Below, in pieces: positions 27,135-35,686 of a stretch of DNA of 64,000 nt. This stretch comes from Enterobacter kobei (lineage in GTDB: Bacteria > Pseudomonadota > Gammaproteobacteria > Enterobacterales > Enterobacteriaceae), in contig NZ_AP024590.1 in assembly GCF_018323985.1 (NCBI RefSeq), positions 2,232,001 through 2,296,000 on the forward strand. Direction: 5' to 3'. The notes beneath the pieces were generated by a model. That model searched no databases and had not been told where the DNA came from. It worked only from the letters and a program-made list of their open reading frames with translations. Numbering within the stretch: position 1 is the first letter of the stretch; every line of letters starts with the position of its first letter. The translations under genes were made by a program, and so were the position numbers.

Positions 27135-27319
27135 AATTCTCGTTAATCTCTCTGTGTGCGCCCCTGATGTTGCTGACCGGCTGCACGCCGCGAATCGAAG
27201 TGGCAGCGCCGTCCACGCCGATCACCATCAATATGAACGTGAAGATCGACCACGATATTCATATTAAAGCGGATAAAGACGTCGAAACGCTGCTGAAGAC
27301 GCGCAGCGATTTACTCTAA
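27131..27319 (+). CDS. ynbE: outer-membrane lipoprotein YnbE
   Basis: 62 residues. Lipobox LLTGC (cysteine 18), then a short conserved domain (PITINMNVKIDHDIHIKADKDVETLL) that in E. coli pairs by beta strand with the C-terminus of YdbH. Start and ydbH stop overlap by four bases, so translation is coupled. In E. coli ydbL follows in the same operon; here the next gene is pdxI, 20 bases on. Confidence 0.93.
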   Translation: MKFSLISLCAPLMLLTGCTPRIEVAAPSTPITINMNVKIDHDIHIKADKDVETLLKTRSDLL

Positions 27320-27339
27320 CCCATGCAGGAAGGATCGTT

Positions 27340-28206
27340 ATGACGCACACAACAGCAAACACCTTTACCTTCGGCGGGATGACCGTCAACCGTCTGGGCT
27401 ACGGCGCAATGCAACTAGCCGGTCCCGGCGTGTATGGCCCGCCGAAAGATCATGACGCGGCGCTGGCGGTTCTGCGCGAAGCCATTGCGCTCGGCGTTAA
27501 TCATATTGATACCAGCGATTTTTATGGTCCGCACATTACCAACCGTATCATCCGTGAGGCGCTGCATCCTTATCCGGACGATCTGGTGATCGTCACCAAA
27601 ATCGGTGCGCGCCGCGATGAGAAGGCGGCCTGGCTGCCGGCGTTCTCGGCCGACGAACTGAAACAGGCGGTCCATGACAACCTGCGTAATCTGGGGGTGG
27701 AAGCGCTGGACGTGGTTAACCTGCGTTCTATGCTCGGCGACGGGCACGGCCCGGCGGAAGGGTCGCTGGCTGAGCATGTGCGGGTGCTGGCGGATCTGCA
27801 ACAGCAGGGGCTGGTGAAACACATTGGTCTGAGTAATGTCACCGCCACTCAGGTCGCCGAAGCGCGTGAAATCGTGGAGGTGGTCTGCGTGCAGAACCTC
27901 TATAACATTGCGCATCGTGAGGATGACGCGCTAATCGACGCGCTCGCCCGTGACGGTATTGCCTATGTGCCGTTCTTCCCGCTGGGCGGCTTTACGCCGT
28001 TGCAGTCATCCACGCTGTCTGATGTGGCGGCGAGCCTGAATGCCACTCCCATGCAGGTTGCGCTGGCCTGGCTGCTGCGCCGGTCGCCAAATATCCTGTT
28101 GATCCCGGGCACGTCATCGGTCACGCATCTGCGTGAAAATATGGCGGCGGCAGAACTGGAGTTGTCAGAAGAGGTGCTGGCTACGCTTGAGAGGATCGGC
28201 GGGTAA
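27340..28206 (+). CDS. pdxI: NADPH pyridoxal reductase (aldo/keto reductase)
   Basis: 288 residues, clearly the E. coli YdbC/PdxI family (286). Aldo-keto reductase barrel: catalytic tetrad Asp-Tyr in HIDTSDFYGPH, lysine in VTKIGARR, histidine position in VVNLRSMLGDGHG, and NADP-binding IPGTSSVTHLREN near the C-terminus. It reduces pyridoxal to pyridoxine in vitamin B6 salvage. A GGAAGGA site lies before the ATG. It starts 20 bases after ynbE, so it may share that message. Confidence 0.9.
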   Translation: MTHTTANTFTFGGMTVNRLGYGAMQLAGPGVYGPPKDHDAALAVLREAIALGVNHIDTSDFYGPHITNRIIREALHPYPDDLVIVTKIGARRDEKAAWLPAFSADELKQAVHDNLRNLGVEALDVVNLRSMLGDGHGPAEGSLAEHVRVLADLQQQGLVKHIGLSNVTATQVAEAREIVEVVCVQNLYNIAHREDDALIDALARDGIAYVPFFPLGGFTPLQSSTLSDVAASLNATPMQVALAWLLRRSPNILLIPGTSSVTHLRENMAAAELELSEEVLATLERIGG

Positions 28207-28215
28207 GGTGTGAAT

Positions 28216-28359
28216 TGCCCGGTGGCGCTGGCGCTTACCGGGCTTACAATACACGTTGCTAAGTGGAACCGTAGGCCCGTGCAAGCATAGCGCCGACGGG
28301 CATAAATAGAGGTTGCTACGTGAATCGTAGGCCCGTGCAAGCGTAGCGCCGCCGGGCAT
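28216..28359. repeat. BIME: three REP units
   Basis: Three REP palindromes lie in the gap: 28216-28248 (GCCCGGTGGCGCTGGCGCTTACCGGGC) in one orientation and 28271-28303 and 28327-28359 in the other. The last two are near-identical, with similar 20-odd-base spacers. They lie between the converging pdxI and azoR genes. Confidence 0.85.
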
Positions 28360-28373
28360 AAATCATCAAAACG

Positions 28374-28979
28374 TTACGCTGTCACTACGCTGTCGATAGC
28401 GGCTTTCGCGTCAGCCTGCGCTTTTGTCGCCACTTCCGGACCGTAAGCAATGCCTTCTGCGAACACAAAGTTCACGTCGGTGATGCCGATAAAGCCGAGG
28501 AATACTTTCAGGTACGGGGCAATCAGATCGGTCGGGGTATCTTTATGAATACCGCCGCGGCTGGAAACCACCACTGCACGTTTGCCGGTCACCAGACCTT
28601 CCGGGCCTTTCTCGGTGTAGCGGAACGTCACGCCAGCACGGGCAATCAGGTCAAAGTAGTTTTTGAGCTGCGTCGGAATGTTGAAGTTGTACATCGGGGC
28701 ATTGATGACGATAACGTCATGGGCCTGCAGTTCAGCAATCAGTTCATCAGACAGCTTCAGCGCTTCCTGCTGACGCGGTGTCAGCGGGGCGTCGGAAGGG
28801 CGCAGCGCGCCAACCAGTTCGCCATCCAGTACCGGCACCGGGTTAGCCGCCAGATCGCGCACGGTGATTTCATCGGCAGGGTGCTTATCGCGCCACTGTT
28901 CAACAAAATAGTCGGAAAGCTGACCAGACTGAGAGTAACCTGCCAGGATGCTGGACTTAAGCACTAATACTTTGCTCAT
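28374..28979 (-). CDS. azoR: FMN-dependent NADH-azoreductase
   Basis: 201 residues as in E. coli AzoR. Flavodoxin-like fold with the phosphate loop SSILAGYSQSG, the flavin segment APMYNFNIPTQLKNYFD and the SSRGGIH loop. It reduces azo compounds and quinones with two electrons from NADH, protecting against thiol and quinone stress. Diverges from hrpA, as in E. coli. Confidence 0.97.
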   Translation of the reverse strand: MSKVLVLKSSILAGYSQSGQLSDYFVEQWRDKHPADEITVRDLAANPVPVLDGELVGALRPSDAPLTPRQQEALKLSDELIAELQAHDVIVINAPMYNFNIPTQLKNYFDLIARAGVTFRYTEKGPEGLVTGKRAVVVSSRGGIHKDTPTDLIAPYLKVFLGFIGITDVNFVFAEGIAYGPEVATKAQADAKAAIDSVVTA

Positions 28980-29181
28980 GGGTGATTCCTTTTATGAATG
29001 TATGTTGAGGTTTAGCCTCAATAATTACGCTCACTCTATTCACAATTTGCCGCCATGAATAGCGCAATATATCGATTTCATTGTTCGAATTTTTTGAATA
29101 AGCCAAAGAATGCGGCGATGTGATAATCTACAGTAAATGCAACAGAGAGATTTTCCCGGCAGTGTACTGCCCGATAACCTT

Positions 29182-32100
29182 ATGACAGAACAACAAAATT
29201 TCACTTTCTCCGCCCTCAATCAACAGCTTGATACGCTGATGCTGCGTGACAGGCAGCGTTTCGCGCGCCGTCTGCACGGCGCGAGAAAGGTTAAAAATCC
29301 TGACGCGCAACAGGCCATCTATCAGACGATGGCACAGGAAATTGAACAGGCTGCCGAAAAGGTGCGCCTGCGCATTGCCGCGCGTCCGGCGATCACCTAC
29401 CCGGATAATCTGCCGGTCAGCCAGAAGAAGCAGGACATTCTGGAAGCCATCCGCGATCACCAGGTGGTGATCGTTGCCGGGGAGACTGGCTCCGGTAAAA
29501 CCACACAGTTGCCGAAAATCTGCATGGAGCTGGGGCGCGGGGTTACCGGGCTGATCGGCCATACGCAGCCACGTCGACTGGCGGCGCGTACCGTAGCCAG
29601 CCGTATTGCCGAGGAGCTGAAAAGCGAGCCAGGCGGCTGCATTGGCTATAAAGTACGTTTCAGCGATCACATCAGCGACAACACCATGGTCAAGCTGATG
29701 ACCGACGGGATCCTGCTGGCGGAGATCCAGCAGGACCGCCTGCTGATGCAGTACGACACCATCATCATCGACGAAGCGCACGAGCGCAGCCTGAACATCG
29801 ATTTTCTGCTCGGCTACTTCAAAGAGTTGCTGCCGAAGCGCCCGGATCTGAAAGTCATCATCACCTCGGCGACCATCGATCCGGAACGCTTTTCGCGCCA
29901 CTTTGATAACGCGCCGATCATTGAAGTCTCTGGCCGTACTTATCCGGTGGAAGTGCGCTATCGACCGATTGTGGAAGAGGCGGACGACACCGAGCGCGAC
30001 CAGCTCCAGGCTATTTTTGACGCCGTGGACGAGCTGGGGCGTGAAAGTGCTGGCGACATTTTGATTTTCCTGAGCGGCGAGCGGGAGATCCGCGACACCG
30101 CCGATGCGCTCAACAAACTTAATCTGCGTCATACCGAAGTGCTGCCGCTGTATGCCCGGCTGTCGAACAGCGAGCAAAACCGCGTGTTCCAGTCCCACAG
30201 CGGACGGCGCATCGTGCTGGCGACCAACGTCGCGGAAACCTCGCTCACCGTACCGGGCATCAAGTACGTTATCGATCCCGGCACGGCGCGCATCAGCCGC
30301 TACAGTTTTCGTACCAAAGTACAGCGCCTGCCGATTGAACCGATCTCCCAGGCGTCAGCGAACCAGCGTAAAGGCCGCTGTGGTCGTGTCTCTGAAGGGA
30401 TCTGTATCCGGCTCTATTCGGAAGATGATTTCCTGTCGCGCCCGGAATTTACCGATCCGGAAATTCTGCGCACCAACCTGGCGTCGGTCATTTTACAGAT
30501 GACCGCCCTGGGGCTGGGCGACATCGCCGCGTTCCCGTTCGTTGAAGCGCCGGACAAGCGCAATATTCAGGACGGTGTGCGTCTGCTGGAAGAGCTGGGG
30601 GCGATCACCACCGATGAACAGCAAACGGCGTATAAGCTGACGCCTCAGGGCCGCCAGCTTTCTCAGTTGCCGGTGGATCCGCGTCTGGCGCGCATGGTGC
30701 TGGAAGCGCAAAAACTGGGCTGTGTGCGGGAAGCGATGATCATCACCTCGGCCTTGTCCATTCAGGATCCGCGCGAGCGCCCGATGGACAAGCAGCAGGC
30801 GTCGGACGAAAAACACCGCCGTTTCCACGACAAAGAGTCCGATTTCCTCGCCTTTGTGAATCTGTGGAACTACCTCGGCGAGCAGCAAAAAGCGCTGTCT
30901 TCGAACAGCTTCCGCCGTCTGTGCCGCACCGAATACCTTAATTATCTGCGCGTGCGGGAATGGCAGGACATTTACACCCAGTTGCGGCAGGTGGTGAAAG
31001 AGCTGGGCATACCGGTGAACAGTGAACCGGCGGAATACCGCGAAATTCATATCGCCATGTTGACCGGCCTGCTATCGCATATCGGCATGAAAGACGCCGA
31101 TAAGCAGGAATTTACCGGCGCACGTAACGCCCGTTTCGCCATCTTCCCCGGCTCCGGATTATTCAAAAAGCCGCCGAAGTGGACGATGGTCGCTGAGCTG
31201 GTGGAAACCAGCCGCTTATGGGGACGCATCGCCGCGCGTATCGATCCGGAATGGGTCGAGCCGGTAGCGCAGCATCTGATCAAGCGTTCCTACAGCGAGC
31301 CGCACTGGGAGCGGGCGCAGGGCGCGGTGATGGCGACGGAAAAGGTCACGCTCTACGGTTTGCCGATCGTCAGCGCGCGGAAGGTGAACTACAGCCAGAT
31401 CGATCCGATGCTCTGCCGCGAGCTGTTTATCCGTCATGCGCTGGTAGAAGGCGACTGGCAGACGCGCCATGCCTTTTTCCGCGACAACCTGAAGCTGCGT
31501 GCCGAAGTGGAGGAGCTTGAGCATAAATCGCGCCGCCGCGACATTCTGGTGGACGACGACACGCTGTTTGAGTTTTACGATCAGCGCATCAGCCATGAGG
31601 TGATCTCCGCGCGTCATTTCGACAACTGGTGGAAGAAAGCGAGTCGTGAAACGCCGGATCTGCTGAACTTTGAAAAGAACATGCTGATCAAAGAGGGCGC
31701 GGAGCAGGTCAGCAAGCTCGACTATCCGAACTTCTGGCATCAGGGCAACCTGAAGCTGCGCCTGAGCTACCAGTTTGAACCGGGCGCGGATGCCGATGGC
31801 GTGACGGTACACATTCCGCTACCGCTGTTAAATCAGGTACAAGACGCCGGGTTTGAGTGGCAGATCCCAGGGCTGCGCCGCGAACTGATCATCGCGCTGA
31901 TCAAATCCCTGCCGAAGCCGGTGCGCCGCAACTTTGTTCCCGCGCCAAACTATGCCGAAGCCTTTTTGGGCCGCGTAACGCCGCTGGAGCTGCCGCTGCT
32001 GGATGCGCTGGAGCGCGAGTTGCGCCGCATGACGGGCGTGACCGTTGACCGCGAGGCGTGGCAGTGGGATCAGGTGCCGGATCACCTGAAGATCAGCTTC

Positions 32101-33084
32101 CGCGTGGTGGATGACAAGAACAAGAAATTGCAGGAAGGCCGCGATCTGACGGCGCTGAAAGAGGCGCTGAAAGGTAAAGTGCAGGAGACCCTGTCGGCCG
32201 TGGCCGACGACGGTATTGAGCAGAGCGGTCTGCACATCTGGAGCTTCGGTCAGCTTCCGGAAAGCTACGAGCAAAAGCGCGGCAACTACAAAGTGAAGGC
32301 ATGGCCAGCGCTGGTGGATGAGCGCGACAGCGTGGCCATCAAGCTGTTCGATAATCCGCTGGAGCAGCAACAGCAGATGTGGCGCGGGCTGCGCCGTCTG
32401 TTGCTGCTGAATATTCCGTCGCCGATCAAATATCTGCATGAGAAGCTGCCGAACAAAGCCAAGCTGGGCCTCTACTTTAACCCGTACGGCAAAGTGCTGG
32501 ATCTGATTGACGACTGCATCTCCTGCGGCGTCGATAAGCTGATCTTTGAAGCAGGCGGCCCGGTATGGACGGAAGAGGGCTATGCACGACTTCACGAAAA
32601 AGTTCGCGCTGAGCTTAACGAAACCGTGGTGGATATCGCAAAACAGGTCGAGCAGATCCTGACCGCCGTGTTCAATATCAACAAACGTCTGAAAGGGCGC
32701 GTCGATATGACCATGGCGCTGGGGCTGTCAGATATAAAAGCGCAGATGAACAATCTGGTGTATCGCGGCTTTGTCACCGGCAACGGCTTCAAACGTCTGG
32801 GCGACACGCTGCGTTATCTGAATGCCATTGAAAAACGGCTGGAGAAGCTGGCGGTGGATCCGCACCGGGATCGCGCGCAGATGCTGAAAGTGGAGAGTGT
32901 GCAGCGCGCCTGGCAGCAGTGGCTGAACAAGCTGCCGCCCGCCCGCCGCGAAGATGACGACGTAAAAGCGATCCGCTGGATGATCGAAGAACTGCGGGTG
33001 AGTTATTTCGCCCAGCAGCTCGGCACGCCATATCCGATCTCCGATAAGCGTATTTTACAGGCGATGGAACAGATCGCCGCGTGA
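29182..33084 (+). CDS. hrpA: ATP-dependent RNA helicase HrpA
   Basis: 1300 residues from the ATG at 29182, matching the E. coli start MTEQQ and length; an upstream ATG at 29137 would add 15 residues. DEAH/RHA helicase: Walker A GETGSGKTT, DEAH (DEAHERS), SAT, motif IV-VI segments (ATNVAETSLTVPGIKYVIDPG, QRKGRCGR), then HA2/OB and a long DUF3418 C-terminal domain. It resolves stalled or collided ribosomes on mRNA and processes fimbrial mRNA in E. coli. Followed by REP sequences. Confidence 0.97.
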   Translation: MTEQQNFTFSALNQQLDTLMLRDRQRFARRLHGARKVKNPDAQQAIYQTMAQEIEQAAEKVRLRIAARPAITYPDNLPVSQKKQDILEAIRDHQVVIVAGETGSGKTTQLPKICMELGRGVTGLIGHTQPRRLAARTVASRIAEELKSEPGGCIGYKVRFSDHISDNTMVKLMTDGILLAEIQQDRLLMQYDTIIIDEAHERSLNIDFLLGYFKELLPKRPDLKVIITSATIDPERFSRHFDNAPIIEVSGRTYPVEVRYRPIVEEADDTERDQLQAIFDAVDELGRESAGDILIFLSGEREIRDTADALNKLNLRHTEVLPLYARLSNSEQNRVFQSHSGRRIVLATNVAETSLTVPGIKYVIDPGTARISRYSFRTKVQRLPIEPISQASANQRKGRCGRVSEGICIRLYSEDDFLSRPEFTDPEILRTNLASVILQMTALGLGDIAAFPFVEAPDKRNIQDGVRLLEELGAITTDEQQTAYKLTPQGRQLSQLPVDPRLARMVLEAQKLGCVREAMIITSALSIQDPRERPMDKQQASDEKHRRFHDKESDFLAFVNLWNYLGEQQKALSSNSFRRLCRTEYLNYLRVREWQDIYTQLRQVVKELGIPVNSEPAEYREIHIAMLTGLLSHIGMKDADKQEFTGARNARFAIFPGSGLFKKPPKWTMVAELVETSRLWGRIAARIDPEWVEPVAQHLIKRSYSEPHWERAQGAVMATEKVTLYGLPIVSARKVNYSQIDPMLCRELFIRHALVEGDWQTRHAFFRDNLKLRAEVEELEHKSRRRDILVDDDTLFEFYDQRISHEVISARHFDNWWKKASRETPDLLNFEKNMLIKEGAEQVSKLDYPNFWHQGNLKLRLSYQFEPGADADGVTVHIPLPLLNQVQDAGFEWQIPGLRRELIIALIKSLPKPVRRNFVPAPNYAEAFLGRVTPLELPLLDALERELRRMTGVTVDREAWQWDQVPDHLKISFRVVDDKNKKLQEGRDLTALKEALKGKVQETLSAVADDGIEQSGLHIWSFGQLPESYEQKRGNYKVKAWPALVDERDSVAIKLFDNPLEQQQQMWRGLRRLLLLNIPSPIKYLHEKLPNKAKLGLYFNPYGKVLDLIDDCISCGVDKLIFEAGGPVWTEEGYARLHEKVRAELNETVVDIAKQVEQILTAVFNINKRLKGRVDMTMALGLSDIKAQMNNLVYRGFVTGNGFKRLGDTLRYLNAIEKRLEKLAVDPHRDRAQMLKVESVQRAWQQWLNKLPPARREDDDVKAIRWMIEELRVSYFAQQLGTPYPISDKRILQAMEQIAA

Positions 33085-33089
33085 TGGGT

Positions 33090-33174
33090 GCCGGGCGGCG
33101 ACGTTGTCTTGCCCGGCCTGCCACGCATCGTGCAGGTCATTTGTAGGCCCGGTAAGCGCCAGCGCCACCGGGCA
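33090..33174. repeat. REP elements after hrpA
   Basis: A GCCGGGC / GCCCGGC stem (33090-33117) and a full REP unit (33142-33174, GTAGGCCCGGTAAGCGCCAG...) lie in the 102 bases between hrpA and the converging efflux operon. Confidence 0.8.
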
Positions 33175-33186
33175 AATCACGCCAAA

Positions 33187-34563
33187 TTACTTTCCGCTGG
33201 ACCACCCGCCGCCCAGCGCCCGGTATAAATCCACCTGCGCCAGCAACAGATTATTCTTCACCTGCACCACGCTGGTCTGCACCGAATAGAGCGTGCGCTG
33301 TGCATCCAGCTCATCCAGATACGAGGCATACCCGTTCCGGTAACGATTATGGGCGATACGCAACGCTTCTTGCGCCACCGTGGCCTGTTCCTGCAACTCG
33401 TCTAACTGCTCCTGCAAGCGCGCAATGGCATCAAGGCTATCGTTCACCTCTTTAAACGCATTGCGCACGGTATTTTCATAGTTGTAGAGCGCCTGATTAC
33501 GCTGGGACATCGACACATCCACCTGCGCATTCAGTGCCTGACGGTTAAGCAGCGGCGCAAGAATACTGCCGCCGACGCTCCACAAGCGCAGCGGGTTATC
33601 GAGCAGCGCCGGTAGCGTATCCGCCTGCCAGGTGCCGCCCGCCGTCAGACTGATCGACGGTAGCAGTTGCGCCTGCGACGCCGCCAGTGAGGCATCGGCA
33701 GCGATCAAGGCCTGCTGGGCCTGCACAATATCCGGGCGACGATTTAACAGCGTGGAGGGCAACTGCGCCGGGACCGGCAACGGGCTAAGCCGATCAAAAG
33801 CACCGCGCGGTACCGGACCGGGATTACCGCCAGCCAGCAGACTAAGGGCGTTTTCCTGTTCACTGATCTGGTGTTGTAACTGCGGGATCTGCGCTCGGGT
33901 GGCGCGACGTTCCGAATCCGACTGCATCAGCTCCAGCCGTGAACTGTAGCCGGTTTCATACTGCCGTTTAGCGAGGTTCCAGGCTTCCTCCCGCGCCGCC
34001 AGCGTCGACTGCGTAACGCGCAGTTGTTCATCCAGCGACAGCAGCGTGATATAGCCCGACGCCACCGATGAGGCGACCGTCAGATCGGCGGCTGCCGCGG
34101 CGGCTTTCTGCGCCGCCAGCGATGCCCGTGCCGCTGCCGTGGTGCTGCGGTTCGCGCCCCACAGATCCACATCGTAATTCGCCGTTAAGCCACCTTTGTA
34201 CAGCGTGCTATGCACGGGCTGTCCGGTGGCGGCGGACTGCGAACGCGCCCGTGTGCCGCCCAGGCTGGCATCAAGCGTCGGGAACAGATTGCCCTCGGCG
34301 GCATAAATGCGCGCCTGATACTCATTTATCCGCTCGCGGGCGACGAGAATATCGTTGTTCTGGCGCAGCGCTTGTTCCACGTAACGATTGAGCTGGCTGT
34401 CGTGAAAGTTACGCCACCAGACACCCTCTACCGGGCTTTGCGGGCCAACGGCGGTGCGCCATTCTGCGGGAATGGTTAACGAAGGGCGGGCCGGGGTAAC
34501 GTCAACCGACTGACACCCCGCCAGCGCCAGTGACAGTGCCAGCCAGACAGGACGGAAGGTCAT
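33187..34563 (-). CDS. outer-membrane efflux lipoprotein (NodT family)
   Basis: 458 residues. Lipobox LALAGC (cysteine 17) gives an N-terminal lipid anchor. Two repeated outer-membrane-efflux domains with the TolC-like coiled-coil pattern; the NodT marks are EWWRNF-like VWWRNFHDSQLNRYVEQAL, LNRRPDIVQAQQALIAADA and QALYNYENTVRNAFKEVNDSL. It would form the outer-membrane trimeric duct. Its ATG overlaps the stop of the adaptor gene (TAATG), so translation is coupled. Last gene of the transporter-adaptor-duct operon. Confidence 0.92.
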   Translation of the reverse strand: MTFRPVWLALSLALAGCQSVDVTPARPSLTIPAEWRTAVGPQSPVEGVWWRNFHDSQLNRYVEQALRQNNDILVARERINEYQARIYAAEGNLFPTLDASLGGTRARSQSAATGQPVHSTLYKGGLTANYDVDLWGANRSTTAAARASLAAQKAAAAAADLTVASSVASGYITLLSLDEQLRVTQSTLAAREEAWNLAKRQYETGYSSRLELMQSDSERRATRAQIPQLQHQISEQENALSLLAGGNPGPVPRGAFDRLSPLPVPAQLPSTLLNRRPDIVQAQQALIAADASLAASQAQLLPSISLTAGGTWQADTLPALLDNPLRLWSVGGSILAPLLNRQALNAQVDVSMSQRNQALYNYENTVRNAFKEVNDSLDAIARLQEQLDELQEQATVAQEALRIAHNRYRNGYASYLDELDAQRTLYSVQTSVVQVKNNLLLAQVDLYRALGGGWSSGK

Positions 34564-35642
34564 TATTTTGCCTCCCGGGTATCAATGGTCACCTGTACTG
34601 ACATCCCCGGACGCAGGCGCTGTAGCTGTTCCGGTTTACCGTCGATCTCAATGCGTACCGGGATGCGCTGGGCAATCTTCACGAAGTTACCCGTAGCGTT
34701 ATCCGGCGTGACAGCGCTGAATTCGACGCCGGTGGCAGGGGAAATGCTCTGCACCCGGCCACTAAAGGCTTCGTCGTTGAGCGCATCAACGGTGATATGC
34801 ACCGGCTGACCCACGCGCATGGTCGCCAGCTGCGTCTCTTTCACGTTGGCAATGATCCAGTGCTGCGGCGGCACCAGCGAGGTGAGGTGCGTCCCGGCGG
34901 TGACGTAGGCCCCCAGACGCACCGCGATTTGTCCAAGCTGCCCGTCGCGCGGCGCGACAATGCGCGTGTTTTGCAGGTCGATCTGCGCCAGCTCCAGCGC
35001 GGCGCGGGCGTTTTCCACATCTGCCTCAAGCGAGGCGCGATTGACGATCACCGTTTGCAGATCCTGCCGCGACATCTCAAGCGTGGCGCGGGCCTGGTCG
35101 ATATCGGCGCTGCCCTGGGCGGCGCTGGCGAGGGCGGCATCACGCTCACGCACCGACAGCGAACCGTCGGACGCCAGTTCTTTCACGCGCTTCAGATCGG
35201 CCTGGCTTTTCATGCTCTGGGCTCGGGCGTTTTGCAGCGCGGCCTCGTTACGTTTGATCACCGCTTCGGCGCTTTTACGCTGTTGCAGATTATTGTTCAG
35301 CGCGGCGATTTTCATCGCCAGCTGCGCCTGCGCCTGGTGTACGCGCTGGGTATAGATGCGGTCATCGATTTGCATGAGCAGATCGCCACGCTTCACCATG
35401 GCGAAATCCTGGACTTTAACATCCGTGATATAGCCGTTGACCTGGGGGCTGATAAAGGTGGTCTGGCCGCGCACGTAGGCGTTATCCGTAAACTGGGTGT
35501 GACGGGTGAAAGGGGGCAGTTGCCAGGCGTACAGGATCACCAGTGCGCCCACGATACCAATCGCCGCAGCGGCAAAAATGGAAACCACGCGCAAATTGCT
35601 GCGCGTATTCGCCTGCTCTTTGGCGGCATCCTGCTGACTCAT
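34563..35642 (-). CDS. HlyD/EmrA-type membrane fusion protein
   Basis: 359 residues from the ATG at 35642 (AGGAG 5 bases upstream; the GTG at 35648 is too close to that site). One membrane helix near residues 22-42, a lipoyl half-motif VRGQTTFISPQVNGYITDVKVQDFAMVKRGDLLMQID, a coiled-coil hairpin of about 100 residues, the second lipoyl half (RIVAPRDGQLGQIAVRLGAYV) and beta-barrel (PVRIEIDG). It links the inner-membrane pump to the outer-membrane duct across the periplasm. Confidence 0.93.
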   Translation of the reverse strand: MSQQDAAKEQANTRSNLRVVSIFAAAAIGIVGALVILYAWQLPPFTRHTQFTDNAYVRGQTTFISPQVNGYITDVKVQDFAMVKRGDLLMQIDDRIYTQRVHQAQAQLAMKIAALNNNLQQRKSAEAVIKRNEAALQNARAQSMKSQADLKRVKELASDGSLSVRERDAALASAAQGSADIDQARATLEMSRQDLQTVIVNRASLEADVENARAALELAQIDLQNTRIVAPRDGQLGQIAVRLGAYVTAGTHLTSLVPPQHWIIANVKETQLATMRVGQPVHITVDALNDEAFSGRVQSISPATGVEFSAVTPDNATGNFVKIAQRIPVRIEIDGKPEQLQRLRPGMSVQVTIDTREAK

Positions 35643-35686
35643 AACCACTCCTGTCGTAATCTCAGTTTCATTTCAATGTTCCGTTT

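Noticed and set aside
28216..28359. Possible CRISPR array or riboswitch in the pdxI-azoR gap
   Set aside because: The repeats are REP palindromes in alternating orientation with only three units; the spacers are near-identical, not unique.
24678..33124. Many long minus-strand ORFs opposite ydbH and hrpA
   Set aside because: They are antisense shadows of GC-rich coding sequence, with no ribosome sites or recognisable domains.
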